The notes: generated from the sequence alone by a model not told the origin. A DNA stretch of 64,000 nt from Planktothrix rubescens CCAP 1459/22 (GCA_904830895.1 LR882958.1:434001-498000); one strand, 5' to 3'. Counted from the stretch's first letter, positions 27,539 through 37,734 are shown. Translations and numbers: made by a program.

Positions 27539-27707
27539 ACCTCACATTATAGTATATCTTTTTGTGAATGTGTTAAATTAAAAATATAAAGCCGTCGTAG
27601 AACGACGGGGTTTCTACCCAATTTTTCGATGAACGCTCGTCCCCCTTCATGGGTGTGAGTTTCAACGCAGTGGAATTATTTGTCAAGGTGAAGGACGGTA
27701 TAAATAC

Positions 27708-27714
27708 AAGGAGG
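27708..27714 (+). promoter_or_regulatory. Ribosome binding site of pdxJ (decides TTG start)
   Basis: A strong AAGGAGG lies 8 bases before the TTG at 27723, supporting this non-ATG start. Confidence 0.8.
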
Positions 27715-27722
27715 AACAAAAA

Positions 27723-28442
27723 TTGCCGACACTGGGAGTAAATATTGATCATATAGCCACGATTCGCCAAGCCCGGCGCACCGTTGAACCCGATCCCGTA
27801 GGGGGGGCTGTGCTGGCGGAATTAGCGGGGGCTGATGGAATTACGGTGCATTTGCGCGAAGATCGACGCCATATTCAAGACCGGGATGTGCGACTATTGC
27901 GCCAAACCGTGAGAACCCATCTAAATTTAGAAATGGCCGCGACGGATGAAATGGTGGCGATCGCTTTGGACATCAAACCCGACTATGTAACTCTAGTACC
28001 CGAACGTCGGGAAGAAATTACCACCGAAGGGGGGTTAGAGATCGCCGGACAAATTCCTCGGATGACCGATGTGGTGAAAACCCTACAGGAAGCAGGAATT
28101 CCGGTGAGTTTATTTATCAATGCCAACCCCGAACAAATTGCAGCCTCGGCCCAAGTAGGGGCTAAATTCATCGAACTGCATACGGGATGTTATGCAGAAG
28201 CTAAAGGGGAAGACCAGGTTAGGGAACTGGGGATTTTAGCCGAGGGATGTCAACGGGCCTTAGAAGCCGGACTGCGGGTAAATGCCGGACATGGGTTAAC
28301 CTATTGGAATGTTTATCCCATTGCCGCCTTAGAAGGGATGGAAGAACTCAACATTGGTCATACAATAATAAGTCGGGCCGTTCTCGTCGGCTTAGAACGA
28401 GCCGTCCGAGAAATGAAACAAGCGATTTTTGGGCAACTTTAA
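27723..28442 (+). CDS. pdxJ: Pyridoxine 5'-phosphate synthase
   Basis: 239 residues, TIM barrel. Condenses 3-amino-2-oxopropyl phosphate with deoxyxylulose 5-phosphate in vitamin B6 synthesis. The N-terminus [15 protein letters not shown], then [15 protein letters not shown], and the C-terminal loop GHGLTYWN with catalytic His are typical. The start is TTG at 27723 (RBS AAGGAGG). ycf54 follows after 40 bases in the same direction. It is just past a TnpB element, whose left end may lie within its upstream region. Confidence 0.95.
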   Translation: MPTLGVNIDHIATIRQARRTVEPDPVGGAVLAELAGADGITVHLREDRRHIQDRDVRLLRQTVRTHLNLEMAATDEMVAIALDIKPDYVTLVPERREEITTEGGLEIAGQIPRMTDVVKTLQEAGIPVSLFINANPEQIAASAQVGAKFIELHTGCYAEAKGEDQVRELGILAEGCQRALEAGLRVNAGHGLTYWNVYPIAALEGMEELNIGHTIISRAVLVGLERAVREMKQAIFGQL

Positions 28443-28482
28443 CCCAGAAATCTTCCCATGATAGAATTTACAACGATTAACC

Positions 28483-28812
28483 ATGCAGACTTATTACTAC
28501 GTTTTAGGCAGTCACAAGTTTTTACTTGAGGAAGAACCCTTAGAAGAAGTGTTGCGCGAACGCCAACGCAACTATCGGGAACGGGAAAAGGAAATTGATT
28601 TTTGGTTAGTGCAGCAACCTGCCTTTTTAGAAGCGCCAGAAATGGCTGAGATTAAAGCCAAATGTCCTCAACCTGCGGTGGCGATTATTTCCACAGATAA
28701 ACAAGTGGTCACCTGGTTCAAATTGCGTTTAGAGTATGTATTCCAGGGACAATTCCAAGCTCCGACCGCTAGTATTCCCGATGCTTTGGGGTCTTTAGCA
28801 ACGGCCGCTTAA
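28483..28812 (+). CDS. ycf54: Ycf54 (Mg-protoporphyrin IX monomethyl ester cyclase accessory protein)
   Basis: 109 residues beginning with TYYYVLGSHKFLLEEEPLEEVL, with IDFWLVQQPAFLEAPEM and CPQPAVAIISTDK. This matches Ycf54/DUF2488, a small subunit needed to assemble the oxidative cyclase that makes the fifth ring of chlorophyll. Follows pdxJ; a hairpin terminator lies about 95 bases downstream. Confidence 0.95.
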   Translation: MQTYYYVLGSHKFLLEEEPLEEVLRERQRNYREREKEIDFWLVQQPAFLEAPEMAEIKAKCPQPAVAIISTDKQVVTWFKLRLEYVFQGQFQAPTASIPDALGSLATAA

Positions 28813-29122
28813 AAATTCTGATCCAATATTTGACCCTGATCAGTACAATGAAAGCTGTTGCTTCATTGTTGTCAACTGCGGTTTTTGGAGAACAAAGGTT
28901 AAACTAAGCCAGAGAGTTTCCCCCTCTGGCTCGTCTTCAAAAGCAGCTTTTATCTTTCAAACTTAAAATAATAAGGTTCACCTAAAATTTCAATCAGTTT
29001 TTAAGAGTTTAACTGATGTTGTTCCTTTAACGAGTAGGGTAATGCAAGAGTTAGATAGCAGGAATAATTAGATTAAAAATCTGAATATTCCTAAAGTTTA
29101 ACTGTTAAGATAAAGATTAATT
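28813..29122. promoter_or_regulatory. Intergenic region between ycf54 and the type III R-M operon
   Basis: 310 bases without a gene. It holds the hairpin at 28907-28932 and, towards 29122, an A+T-rich stretch that should carry the mod promoter. Nothing further was seen. Confidence 0.4.
28907..28932 (+). terminator. Hairpin terminator after ycf54
   Basis: AGCCAGAG pairs with CTCTGGCT across a 10-base loop, followed by CGTCTTC. The T run is weak, so function is likely but not certain. Confidence 0.6.
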
Positions 29123-30754
29123 ATGACTAAAAAGCAGAGACTAGAATTAACCTGGATTGGTAAGGATATTCGCCCCAAATTGGAGCCACGAATTTTGCTG
29201 GAAGATCCAGATAAATCCTATCATGCTGCTCATCGGATGAGTGAAAATGATATTTTTGATAATCGCTTAATTTTTGGGGATAATTTGTTGGCTCTCAAGG
29301 CTTTAGAGTCAGAATTTGCAGGAAAAGTTAAATGTGTATATATTGATCCTCCTTATAATACGGGATCGGCTTTTGAACATTATGATGACAGTGTAGAACA
29401 TTCCACATGGCTTTCTCTTATTCGTGCCAGACTAGAAATTCTCTGGAATTTGTTATCTGATGAAGGTTCTATCTGGATTTCAATAGATGACTATGAAATG
29501 GCCTATCTAAAAATTTTGTGTGATGAGACTTTTGGACGTTTAAATTTTATCGCTTCTAATGTGTGGCAAAAAAGATATTCTAGGGAAAATAGAGAGGCAA
29601 TAGGAGATGTCCATGAGTATATTCTTCTTTACGCTAAAAATCCGACAAAATTTAAAGAGATTCGTCATAAAGTTTCACTAACTGAGGCTCAAGCAAAGGT
29701 TTATCGTAATCCGAATAATGATCCTAGAGGGCCTTGGAGAACTATTCCTATTACTGCACAAGCCGGACATGCAACAAAAGAGCAATTTTACGAAATAATT
29801 GCTCCAGGAGGCAAAGTTTTTAAACCAAGTGAAGGTAGGTGTTGGGGTCTTTCCAAAAGTACATTTGAAAAACTTAGATCTGAAAACAAAATCTATTTTG
29901 GTAAAGATAATAATTCTCAGCCAAATCTTATCCGATATTTATCAGAAGTTGAAGGAGTAGTTCCTTGGACTTGGTGGCCTCATGAAGAAGTAGGTCATAC
30001 GGATGAATCAAAGAAAGAAATTCACGCATTATTCGGCAAAGAAGATGCTTTTGACACGCCGAAACCAGAGAGATTAATTAAGCGAATTATTGAAATTGCT
30101 ACAAATCGAGGTGATTTAGTATTAGATTCCTTCGCAGGTTCAGGAACAACAGGCGCAGTCGCGCATAAAATGGGAAGACGCTGGATCATGATTGAACTTG
30201 GCGAACATTGTCATACCCATATTATTCCCCGACTTAAAAAAGTAATTGATGGCGAAGATCAAGGGGGAATTAGTAAAGCATTTAATTGGAAAGGTGGCGG
30301 TGGATTTCGATACTATCAGCTTGCACCTTCCCTACTCGAAAAAGATAAATGGGATAATTGGATTATTAATAAAACCTATAATGCCGAAATGTTAGCCGAA
30401 GCACTCTGCAAAATTGAAGGTTTCACCTACTCACCATCAGATACTTTCTATTGGCAACATGGCTATTCTACAGAACGGGATTTTATCTATGTTACCACCC
30501 AAAATCTTCGTCACGAACAACTATCTAAACTTGCTGACGAAGTAGGACAAGAACGCAGTTTACTCGTTTTATGTACCGCCTTTCGAGGCAAAACTGATAT
30601 ATTCCCCAACCTCACCGTTAAAAAAATTCCTAAACAAATTCTTTCACGCTGCGAATGGGGACATGATGATTACAGCCTGAAAATTGAAAACCTGCCAAAA
30701 GCACCCCAAAAAATCGGACAACTAACACTATTTGACCTGGATAACATACAATGA
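29123..30754 (+). CDS. mod: Type III restriction-modification methyltransferase (Mod), N6-adenine
   Basis: 543 residues. Motif IV DPPYNTG (75-81) precedes motif I FAGSGTT (337-343), the beta-class arrangement. It methylates adenine in an asymmetric target and gives the complex its specificity; the central ~200 residues between motifs are the target-recognition part. Its last four bases overlap the start of res (ATGA at 30751-30754). DNA specificity cannot be predicted from sequence. Confidence 0.93.
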   Translation: MTKKQRLELTWIGKDIRPKLEPRILLEDPDKSYHAAHRMSENDIFDNRLIFGDNLLALKALESEFAGKVKCVYIDPPYNTGSAFEHYDDSVEHSTWLSLIRARLEILWNLLSDEGSIWISIDDYEMAYLKILCDETFGRLNFIASNVWQKRYSRENREAIGDVHEYILLYAKNPTKFKEIRHKVSLTEAQAKVYRNPNNDPRGPWRTIPITAQAGHATKEQFYEIIAPGGKVFKPSEGRCWGLSKSTFEKLRSENKIYFGKDNNSQPNLIRYLSEVEGVVPWTWWPHEEVGHTDESKKEIHALFGKEDAFDTPKPERLIKRIIEIATNRGDLVLDSFAGSGTTGAVAHKMGRRWIMIELGEHCHTHIIPRLKKVIDGEDQGGISKAFNWKGGGGFRYYQLAPSLLEKDKWDNWIINKTYNAEMLAEALCKIEGFTYSPSDTFYWQHGYSTERDFIYVTTQNLRHEQLSKLADEVGQERSLLVLCTAFRGKTDIFPNLTVKKIPKQILSRCEWGHDDYSLKIENLPKAPQKIGQLTLFDLDNIQ

Positions 30755-33480
30755 ATCAACTTGTTAATAACATTGCTAATCGTCTGAGTCTGCGCCATCC
30801 CCAGCGCCAATCATTAGAAATTCTTGCTCGTATTTGTGAACTTTTAAATATTCCAAATATCGCAGATCGAGAAACAAGTTTAGCCGCGATTAAAAAGGAA
30901 TTTCCCACGTTTACTGACTTCGAGCGCGAGTTTCCATCCTTATGTTTTGCCCTAGCCACAGGTGTTGGTAAAACTCGACTTATGGGTGCTTTTATTAGTT
31001 ACTTATATTTAGAATATAAAATCAAAAACTTTTTTGTTCTAGCACCTAACCTAACCATTTATAACAAACTAATTACCGACTTTACGCCCAATACCTCAAA
31101 ATATGTATTTACGGGTATTTCTGAATTTGCGATCGCTTCCCCAGAAATTATCACAGGTGATAACTATGAAATGCGGGCAAGAACCCTTTTTGATGATCAA
31201 ATTTCATGCAAAATTAATATTTTTAATATCTCCAAAATTAACTCGGAAGTGCGTGGGGGGAAAAGCCCCAAAATCAAACGACTATCCGAATATATTGGGG
31301 AAAGCTATTTTGATTATTTATCTCAATTAAAAGACCTTGTAATCTTAATGGATGAATCCCACCGATATCGTGCCTCAGCCGGAGTTCGCGCAATTAATGA
31401 ATTAAAACCATTATTAGGTTTAGAATTAACTGCAACTCCCTCTATAGAAACCAGTAAAAAACCAGAAAATTTCAAAAATGTTATCTATGATTATCCCCTC
31501 GGACGTGCAATTAAAGACGGTTTTGTTAAAGATCCTGCTGTTGTTACTCGCAAAGACTTTAACCCGGCGTCAATGTCACCAGAAGCCATCGAACGTCTCA
31601 AACTAGAAGACGGTATCTATCTCCATGAAAATATTAAAAACGAGTTAAAAGCCTATGCAATTCAAACAGGAAAACATATTGTTAAACCTTTTATGTTAGT
31701 GATTGCCCGTGACACTAGCCACGCCTCAAAACTGATAGAATTTATTCAATCCGATGAGTTTTCAGACGGCAATTATAAAGATAAAGTGATTCAAGTTGAT
31801 TCGAGTAAAACAGGCGCTCAAGAAGATGAAATGGTAGAGAGATTGCTTAAAGTTGAGCATCCCGATGAACCCACTGAAATCGTGATTCATGTTAATATGC
31901 TCAAGGAAGGTTGGGATGTTACTAACCTTTATACTATTGTACCATTGAGAGCCGCAAATTCTAAAATTCTGATCGAACAATCTATCGGACGGGGCTTACG
32001 TTTGCCCTATGGAATGCGTACAGGTGTAGAAATTGTTGATCGTCTAAATATTATTGCCCATGACAAATTTCAAGAAATTGTTGATGAAGCCAAACGTCCA
32101 GAATCACAAATCAGATTACAACAAATTATCCTCACAGATGAAGACTTACAGCAAAAAACAGAAACAGTAATTTCACGATCGCAACTCTCCCAAGATTTAG
32201 GAATTAAGCCCGAACAAACAATTAATTTACCTAATAATTTACCTGAAACCGAACCCCAAAATATTCAACCATCGCTATTTCAATCACCTGTAGAAGAAGA
32301 AATTGCACAGCTTACCTACAAAGAAATCCTAAAGCTTGAAAGTCGCCCCGAAGAAGTCCCAACTACCGCCCATATTGCATCCCCAAAAGTTCAAGCAATA
32401 GTGCGTGAAGCCGTAGAGAGAGAATATCAACCCGCACAACTGGAACTTGAGGGTGTAATAGCACCTCCAAATATTGAAGCAATTGTTGCCAAAACAACTG
32501 ATTTAGTCATTGAGAAAACTATCAATATTCCTAAAATTCTGATTATTCCTAAAGGAGAAGTGCGATCAGGTTTCAGGTCTTTTGCCCTAGATGTCACAGG
32601 TTTAAATTATCCCGTTCCCTCCAAAGGACAATTACATATTCAATCTTTACCTAGTGGTAAATATGAATACCTAGAAATAAAAAAAGAAAACTTTTTAGAA
32701 TCTCAATTAGAAAACTATATTGTCAAAAATTTAGTTAATTTTGATGATATTTCCTATGATGAAAATGCAGATTTACTTTATGATCTTGCGGGTCAAGTCG
32801 TTAATCATTTTATGACTTATTTATCAGAAGAAGATACACACAAAGTTTTACGCTATTACCAAAAGGAAATTGCTAATTTTGTCCATAGCCAAATGCAACA
32901 ATATTTCTGGGAAGAAACCACAGGTTATGAAGTCAAAATTAGTAAAGGTTTTACAGCTTTAAAAGATAGTGCCTACACCACAAATGCTAATAATTACCGT
33001 GATTATCGATCTTCGCCAGCAGATAAAAGCAATATGTCTAAATATCTGTTTACAGGCTTCTCAAAATGTCTTTATCCAGAACAGAAATTTCAATCGGAAG
33101 CAGAAAGAATATTAGCACTAATTTTAGAACGGGATGCCATTAAATGGTTTAAACCCGCAAAAGGACAGTTTCAGCTTTATTACAAATGGGATAGAGACTA
33201 TTCAGAATATCAACCTGATTTTGTTGCTGAAACAGAAGACTTTATTTATATGCTTGAAGTCAAAGCTAAAAATGAAATAAGCGATCCTCAAGTGCTTGCC
33301 AAGAAAGATGTCGCTGTTCAATGGTGTCAATATGCTTCAGAATATATGCTAAATCATGGGGGCAAATCTTGGAAATATGTCTTAATTCCCCATGATGCGA
33401 TTAGTGAAAATATGACTCTCAAAGGATTAAGCGCGATCGCTATACAATCACTACAAAATACTAAAAGCAAATTTGCTTAG
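30751..33480 (+). CDS. res: Type III restriction enzyme subunit (Res), helicase-nuclease
   Basis: 909 residues. Superfamily 2 helicase core with Walker A ATGVGKT (69-75) and DESH (201-204), motif VI IGRGLRLP, and a C-terminal PD-(D/E)xK nuclease with D823 and E836-V-K838. Together with Mod it cuts DNA with two head-to-head unmodified sites. Length and motif set look complete, so the system is probably active. No phase-variable simple repeat was seen in either gene. Confidence 0.93.
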   Translation: MNQLVNNIANRLSLRHPQRQSLEILARICELLNIPNIADRETSLAAIKKEFPTFTDFEREFPSLCFALATGVGKTRLMGAFISYLYLEYKIKNFFVLAPNLTIYNKLITDFTPNTSKYVFTGISEFAIASPEIITGDNYEMRARTLFDDQISCKINIFNISKINSEVRGGKSPKIKRLSEYIGESYFDYLSQLKDLVILMDESHRYRASAGVRAINELKPLLGLELTATPSIETSKKPENFKNVIYDYPLGRAIKDGFVKDPAVVTRKDFNPASMSPEAIERLKLEDGIYLHENIKNELKAYAIQTGKHIVKPFMLVIARDTSHASKLIEFIQSDEFSDGNYKDKVIQVDSSKTGAQEDEMVERLLKVEHPDEPTEIVIHVNMLKEGWDVTNLYTIVPLRAANSKILIEQSIGRGLRLPYGMRTGVEIVDRLNIIAHDKFQEIVDEAKRPESQIRLQQIILTDEDLQQKTETVISRSQLSQDLGIKPEQTINLPNNLPETEPQNIQPSLFQSPVEEEIAQLTYKEILKLESRPEEVPTTAHIASPKVQAIVREAVEREYQPAQLELEGVIAPPNIEAIVAKTTDLVIEKTINIPKILIIPKGEVRSGFRSFALDVTGLNYPVPSKGQLHIQSLPSGKYEYLEIKKENFLESQLENYIVKNLVNFDDISYDENADLLYDLAGQVVNHFMTYLSEEDTHKVLRYYQKEIANFVHSQMQQYFWEETTGYEVKISKGFTALKDSAYTTNANNYRDYRSSPADKSNMSKYLFTGFSKCLYPEQKFQSEAERILALILERDAIKWFKPAKGQFQLYYKWDRDYSEYQPDFVAETEDFIYMLEVKAKNEISDPQVLAKKDVAVQWCQYASEYMLNHGGKSWKYVLIPHDAISENMTLKGLSAIAIQSLQNTKSKFA

Positions 33481-33629
33481 GTGTTGGATATAGTCGAAAA
33501 CGATACCGGGCTTTCATTCTTTTTGATCAACTGGTTCTTTTATATATTAAACTAGAATAACTACAATAAAAGCCTAAGTAGAACTTACGAGCTTTAAACC
33601 CAATTAATTTTTTTGCAAACCTTCTGTTT

Positions 33630-34322
33630 ATGCGTCAAAGTGGTGTCAAAAGGTTATCTGCCCTCTGGGTTTCCAGTCTGCTCACGGCTACCAGTTGGGG
33701 TTTAGCAGTCCAAACCAGTTTAGCCCAGGAAACTTGTGCAGCACCAAAGCCTGGAGAATATCTGTTATTGATTGTCAGTAACACTTCCGAGGAACAAAAA
33801 TTGGTGCAGCGCACGTTACCCAATGACATCAATAGTGAGGTTTGTCGCTATTTGACGAATTTAGTGACTAGGGTGGGAGGATTTAGTGATCCTTTAATTG
33901 CAGAGGATTGGGCTACCTATCTACAGGATAAGGTTAAGTTACCCGCCTATGTGGTGAAACAGGAGGTCATAGCCATACCCCGTCCGAGTCCGAATTCTAG
34001 TCTTGGCCAGACTCCGATTGTTCGAGAAACCCCGCCAACACCCAAAAAAGAATCAACAGCTAATTCTCAATCTTTGGGGTCAGGTTATGCTGTTTTAGTG
34101 GATTATTTGAATCAGCCGGAATTAGTCCAACAGTTAAGAACCCTAATCGGTGAAAATGTGGGTTTAGTTTCCTATGGTCAGCGACCCTATTTATTAGTAG
34201 AATATACAACAGATTCCGAAAAAGCAACAGCAACTTTAAATAAATTAAGTAATCGTGGCTTTTGGCCGATATTAGTCGATAGTAACCGGGTGACAGTTAT
34301 TAGTCCTACGGTTAAACCTTAG
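33630..34322 (+). CDS. Secreted hypothetical protein, conserved in cyanobacteria (SPOR-like)
   Basis: 230 residues with a signal peptide (about 1-32, ending TSLAQ). It has two cysteines (36 and 69), a Pro/Ser-rich middle (about 115-145) and a C-terminal ~75-residue beta-alpha-beta unit (GYAVLVDYLNQPELVQQL ... PYLLVEY) that could be SPOR-like. No function recognised. Starts at an ATG at 33630, 150 bases after res. Confidence 0.65.
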   Translation: MRQSGVKRLSALWVSSLLTATSWGLAVQTSLAQETCAAPKPGEYLLLIVSNTSEEQKLVQRTLPNDINSEVCRYLTNLVTRVGGFSDPLIAEDWATYLQDKVKLPAYVVKQEVIAIPRPSPNSSLGQTPIVRETPPTPKKESTANSQSLGSGYAVLVDYLNQPELVQQLRTLIGENVGLVSYGQRPYLLVEYTTDSEKATATLNKLSNRGFWPILVDSNRVTVISPTVKP

Positions 34323-34449
34323 ATGACAAATAATGGCTATAGATATTGTATTTCAAGGTTTCTACAGAAATATAGCAATAAGCAGCAAGGGTGTTAACGA
34401 CTTCTTTGTGTCTTCGTGTCTTTGTGGTTAAATCAGACTTGACCCTTGG

Positions 34450-34926
34450 CTATACTGGCATAAAATGTAGAGGCCAAGTTATCTCAGCAATCGAAGCGAT
34501 CGCAATCCCTAATCCTAAACCAACAATAACTTGAAAGGGGGTATGACCTAATAATTCAATTAATCTTTCTTCGCTTAATTGTTTATGTTCTTCAAAGACT
34601 TCATCAATAATTTGGTTTAAAATGCGGGCTTGTTTTCCTGCCGCTTGACGGACTCCAGCCGCATCGTACATCACAATAAACGCAAAAACAACAGCAATGG
34701 CAAAATCAGGACTTCCCCACCCCATGGTTTTGCCCACTCCCGTTGCTAAAGCACCGACAAAAGCGGAATGGGAACTGGGCATCCCTCCGGTTGTCACCAA
34801 CACCCGCAGATTAATTTTGCCATGTTGGACTAGCTCCACCGCTAATTTAGAAAGTTGAGCCAGAATACAGGCTAACAGGGCAACCCATAACACTTGGTTA
34901 TTGAGGATTTGAGAAAAGTCTTGCAT
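34450..34926 (-). CDS. Divergent PAP2 family protein (DUF212)
   Basis: 158 residues, 4 membrane segments. The signature TTGGMPSSHSAFVGALATG (46-63 or so) contains the SxxxH phosphatase-like element of PAP2 proteins. Known from plants and cyanobacteria but the substrate is not settled. Directly downstream of crtE (19 bases), so likely co-transcribed. Confidence 0.88.
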   Translation of the reverse strand: MQDFSQILNNQVLWVALLACILAQLSKLAVELVQHGKINLRVLVTTGGMPSSHSAFVGALATGVGKTMGWGSPDFAIAVVFAFIVMYDAAGVRQAAGKQARILNQIIDEVFEEHKQLSEERLIELLGHTPFQVIVGLGLGIAIASIAEITWPLHFMPV

Positions 34927-34945
34927 ATAATAGAAATCAATAGCT

Positions 34946-35872
34946 TTAGTGAGTGCGATTAGTGATAAAATCTGCGATCGCTAACAGAGGAATAGCCTTA
35001 TCCCCATAGTTAGATAATTCGGCTTTTGCCGCTTCAATTAACTGCTGGGCCTGACGTCGGGATTCATCTATGCCCCATAAACTGGGATAGGTGACTTTTT
35101 TAGCCGTTAAATCCTTACCTGCGGTTTTTCCTAACTCCTCCTGGGTTGCGGTAATATCGAGAATATCATCCACAATCTGAAACGCCAAACCAATATTACG
35201 CGCATACCGAGATAACCCTTCAATTTCCGTTTCCTTCGCCCCGGCTAAAATCGCCCCACAGACCACAGAAGCCTCTAATAAAGCCCCAGTTTTATGGGTA
35301 TGAATAAAAGTTAGGGTTTCTTCGGAAACATCCGTGAGTCCTTCCGAATCTAAATCCACCACCTGGCCTCCAACTAAGCCCGCAGCCCCCATCGCCCGAC
35401 CTAAACGAGCAATTACCTGTAAAACTTGATTTGCAGGAACATTAGGAGTTTTAGTCGCTACAAATTCAAAAGCATAACTCAATAAACCATCCCCAGCTAA
35501 AATCGCAATATCCTCTCCATACACCTTATGATTGGTCAGTTTTCCCCGTCGATAATCATCATTATCCATGGCTGGGAGGTCATCATGAATCAAGGACATG
35601 GTGTGAATCATTTCCAGGGCGCAGGCGGTAGCCATGGCCATCTCTACAGTCCCACCGACCAACTCACAGGTCGCCAAACACAAAATCGGTCGCAAACGCT
35701 TTCCTCCAGCCAGCAAAGAATAGCGCATTGACTCATAGATTTTTTCAGGGTAGATTAGGGGGAGAGACTGATCTAAAGCCTGTTCTACTAGGGTCTGTCG
35801 TTGGGTCAGATAGGCAGATAAGTCAAACTGAGGGTTTTCCAACGGTGAGTTAATTTCGCTTACCAATACCAT
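34946..35872 (-). CDS. crtE: Geranylgeranyl diphosphate synthase
   Basis: 308 residues. Aspartate-rich motifs [11 protein letters not shown] (about 96-106) and DDILD (about 240-244) mark a short-chain trans-prenyltransferase. It makes C20 diphosphate for carotenoids, chlorophyll phytyl and tocopherol. Codirectional with folD upstream and the PAP2-like gene downstream; in many cyanobacteria I recall these as adjacent. Here a toxin-antitoxin pair lies between crtE and folD. Confidence 0.95.
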   Translation of the reverse strand: MVLVSEINSPLENPQFDLSAYLTQRQTLVEQALDQSLPLIYPEKIYESMRYSLLAGGKRLRPILCLATCELVGGTVEMAMATACALEMIHTMSLIHDDLPAMDNDDYRRGKLTNHKVYGEDIAILAGDGLLSYAFEFVATKTPNVPANQVLQVIARLGRAMGAAGLVGGQVVDLDSEGLTDVSEETLTFIHTHKTGALLEASVVCGAILAGAKETEIEGLSRYARNIGLAFQIVDDILDITATQEELGKTAGKDLTAKKVTYPSLWGIDESRRQAQQLIEAAKAELSNYGDKAIPLLAIADFITNRTH

Positions 35873-36074
35873 GACGAGTGCTTGTTTATAATAGGAGTAA
35901 TGTTAACAAAAGTCGACTACTGGGGACTTAATTTTTCCCTTGATTTCAGGAGCAAAGTCTTAACTTCACTATTTTACGAGTCTTGTGACACAGAAGTGAT
36001 CATGAATTTTTCAGCACCCCGCACTCTCTGTGACGGGGCTTCCTGCCTCTAACTTCACTATACCAAAAATCACT

Positions 36075-36332
36075 ATGCAAATCACCCTTGAACTCCCTGA
36101 TGAAATAGCAGAAAAATTACAGTCTGTTAATATTTCTCGGCGTATTTTGGAACTAATCACCGCCGATTATTACCGTCAAGGTCAAATCGGTGCTTCTGAA
36201 GTAAGACGAATACTCAAATTTTCTTCTCGTTGGGAAACCTACGAATTTCTTAAGCAAGAAAAATCTTATTTACCTTATACTGAAAATGATTTAGAACAAG
36301 ATGTTCAAAGGATTCGTCATCTTTTAGCTTAG
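36075..36332 (+). CDS. UPF0175-type antitoxin
   Basis: 85 residues. ITLELPDEIAEKLQ starts a small DNA-binding fold; YYRQGQIGASEVRRILKFSSRWETYEFLKQ is typical of UPF0175 antitoxins paired with DUF3368 PIN toxins. The ATG at 36075 is chosen because earlier in-frame starts add a sequence foreign to the family. Stop is 2 bases before the PIN gene. Confidence 0.8.
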   Translation: MQITLELPDEIAEKLQSVNISRRILELITADYYRQGQIGASEVRRILKFSSRWETYEFLKQEKSYLPYTENDLEQDVQRIRHLLA

Positions 36333-36334
36333 GA

Positions 36335-36811
36335 ATGATTATTATCTCTAATACTTCGCCCATTAATTACTTGATTTTAATTGGACAAATTGACTTGCTT
36401 CCGCAATTATTTTCACAAATTATTATTCCTTGTGCAGTTTATCAAGAATTATCAGCTAGAGATGCACCGGAAAACGTGAGAAATTGGATTATAAATACAC
36501 CTAATTGGCTCAAAATTGAGGCTGTTACTCAACCTGCTGACAAGATAATAGATTTACTTGATCCTGGTGAACGTGAAGCGATTCTTTTAGCACAACAACT
36601 TAATGCTGATTTAGTTATTTTAGATGATATGAAAGCAAGACGTATAGCGATAGATAGAGGTTTATCTATTACAGGAATACTTGGTATTTTAGATCAAGCC
36701 GCAACGATGAAACTGATCAACTTATCTACAGCCATTGACAATCTTCAAAAGACATCTTTTTGGGCATCGGAAAGTTTGTTACAAAGATTATTAGATAAAC
36801 ATAATTTGTAA
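36335..36811 (+). CDS. PIN-domain toxin (DUF3368 / VapC-like)
   Basis: 158 residues. Opens ISNTSPINYLILIG; the usual first acidic residue is Asn here (S-N-T-S-P). Other PIN acidic positions are present: E(LLDPGEREAILLA) and DD (LVILDDMKARR). The family cleaves RNA. The Asn substitution occurs in some DUF3368 members, so activity is uncertain. Forms a toxin-antitoxin pair with the preceding gene, on the opposite strand to crtE and folD. Confidence 0.8.
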   Translation: MIIISNTSPINYLILIGQIDLLPQLFSQIIIPCAVYQELSARDAPENVRNWIINTPNWLKIEAVTQPADKIIDLLDPGEREAILLAQQLNADLVILDDMKARRIAIDRGLSITGILGILDQAATMKLINLSTAIDNLQKTSFWASESLLQRLLDKHNL

Positions 36812-36836
36812 AATAGATAATACCCACCCTACGGTC

Positions 36837-36862
36837 GTTAACAGTCAACTGTCAACTGTTAA
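36837..36862. repeat. GTTAACAGTCAACTGT-type palindromic repeat
   Basis: GTTAACAGTCAACTGTCAAC followed by TGTTAACAAC between the PIN toxin and folD stops. It is similar to the repeat at 23157-23212 and palindromic. Confidence 0.6.
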
Positions 36863-36870
36863 CAACGCCT

Positions 36871-37734
36871 CTACTGAAATTTTTCCAAATAACTCCAGAA
36901 GGTATTTTGCAATAACATCGCCACGGTCATCGGGCCAATACCGCCGGGAACTGGGGTAATATATTGGGCGATGGGTTGAACACTGTCGAAATCTACATCC
37001 CCGACTAGGCGAGATTTGCCATTATTATCCGTAATTTTATTAATTCCGACATCAATTACAATGGCACCAGGTTTAACAAAATCCGCCGTAATCATTTGCG
37101 GACGTCCGATAGCCGCCACTACAATATCCGCATCCCGGCTAACTTTAGCTAAATCTTGAGTTTTAGAATGGGCAATAGTTACGGTACAATCAGCTTCTAA
37201 TAACATCAAAGCCATCGGTTTTCCGACTAAAATACTGCGACCCAAAACAACGGCGTGTTTTCCTTTTAACTCAATATTATATTCCTCAAATAGTCGCATC
37301 ACTCCGGCCGGGGTACAACTTCTTAATCCCTTTTCCCCCCTAGCTAACCGTCCTAAGTTTTCCGGGTGCAAACCATCAGCATCTTTCTTAGGATCAATTT
37401 CATATAGTAACCCAACGGAGTCCAAATTAGCAGGAAGGGGTAACTGAACTAAAATTCCATCCACTTGTTCATTTTGGTTCAGTTCATGGATAATACTGGT
37501 AAGTTTTTCTTGGCTAGTTTCTGCGGGGAAATGTTGACCAAAAGAGGTGATGCCAACCTTAGCACAAGCCTGTTCTTTATTACGAACATATACCGCACTG
37601 GCCGGATTCTCTCCTACCATAATCACCGCTAAACCGGGCGGGCGTCCAACTTTAGCTTGCCATATTTCTACCTGTTCTTGCAGTTGGGCTTGAATCTTTT
37701 TGGCTGTAGATTTACCGTCTAATAGATTATCCAT
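36871..37734 (-). CDS. folD: Bifunctional methylenetetrahydrofolate dehydrogenase/cyclohydrolase
   Basis: 287 residues. Interconverts 5,10-methylene-, methenyl- and 10-formyl-tetrahydrofolate. Typical segments: [14 protein letters not shown] with the active-site Lys, [16 protein letters not shown]-like [10 protein letters not shown], and [17 protein letters not shown] (Rossmann part). Start at 37734. Divergent from the lipoprotein gene with only about 40 bases between. Confidence 0.96.
   Translation of the reverse strand: MDNLLDGKSTAKKIQAQLQEQVEIWQAKVGRPPGLAVIMVGENPASAVYVRNKEQACAKVGITSFGQHFPAETSQEKLTSIIHELNQNEQVDGILVQLPLPANLDSVGLLYEIDPKKDADGLHPENLGRLARGEKGLRSCTPAGVMRLFEEYNIELKGKHAVVLGRSILVGKPMALMLLEADCTVTIAHSKTQDLAKVSRDADIVVAAIGRPQMITADFVKPGAIVIDVGINKITDNNGKSRLVGDVDFDSVQPIAQYITPVPGGIGPMTVAMLLQNTFWSYLEKFQ

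Larger units (their letters stand above)
26325..27615 (-). mobile_element. IS200/IS605-like element with tnpB only (IS1341-type)
   Basis: Hairpins near both ends fit this family. Left end (upstream of tnpB): CCGTCGTAGAACGACGG (27592-27607). Right end: CACCGCCGTAAAACTGACGGTG-like stem (26333-26354), followed by TCCTCA and GACAT. Only tnpB is present; a Y1 transposase (tnpA) must act in trans. There is no target duplication, as expected for single-strand transposition. The exact ends are estimated to within about 10 bases. It lies between murI and pdxJ. Confidence 0.8.
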
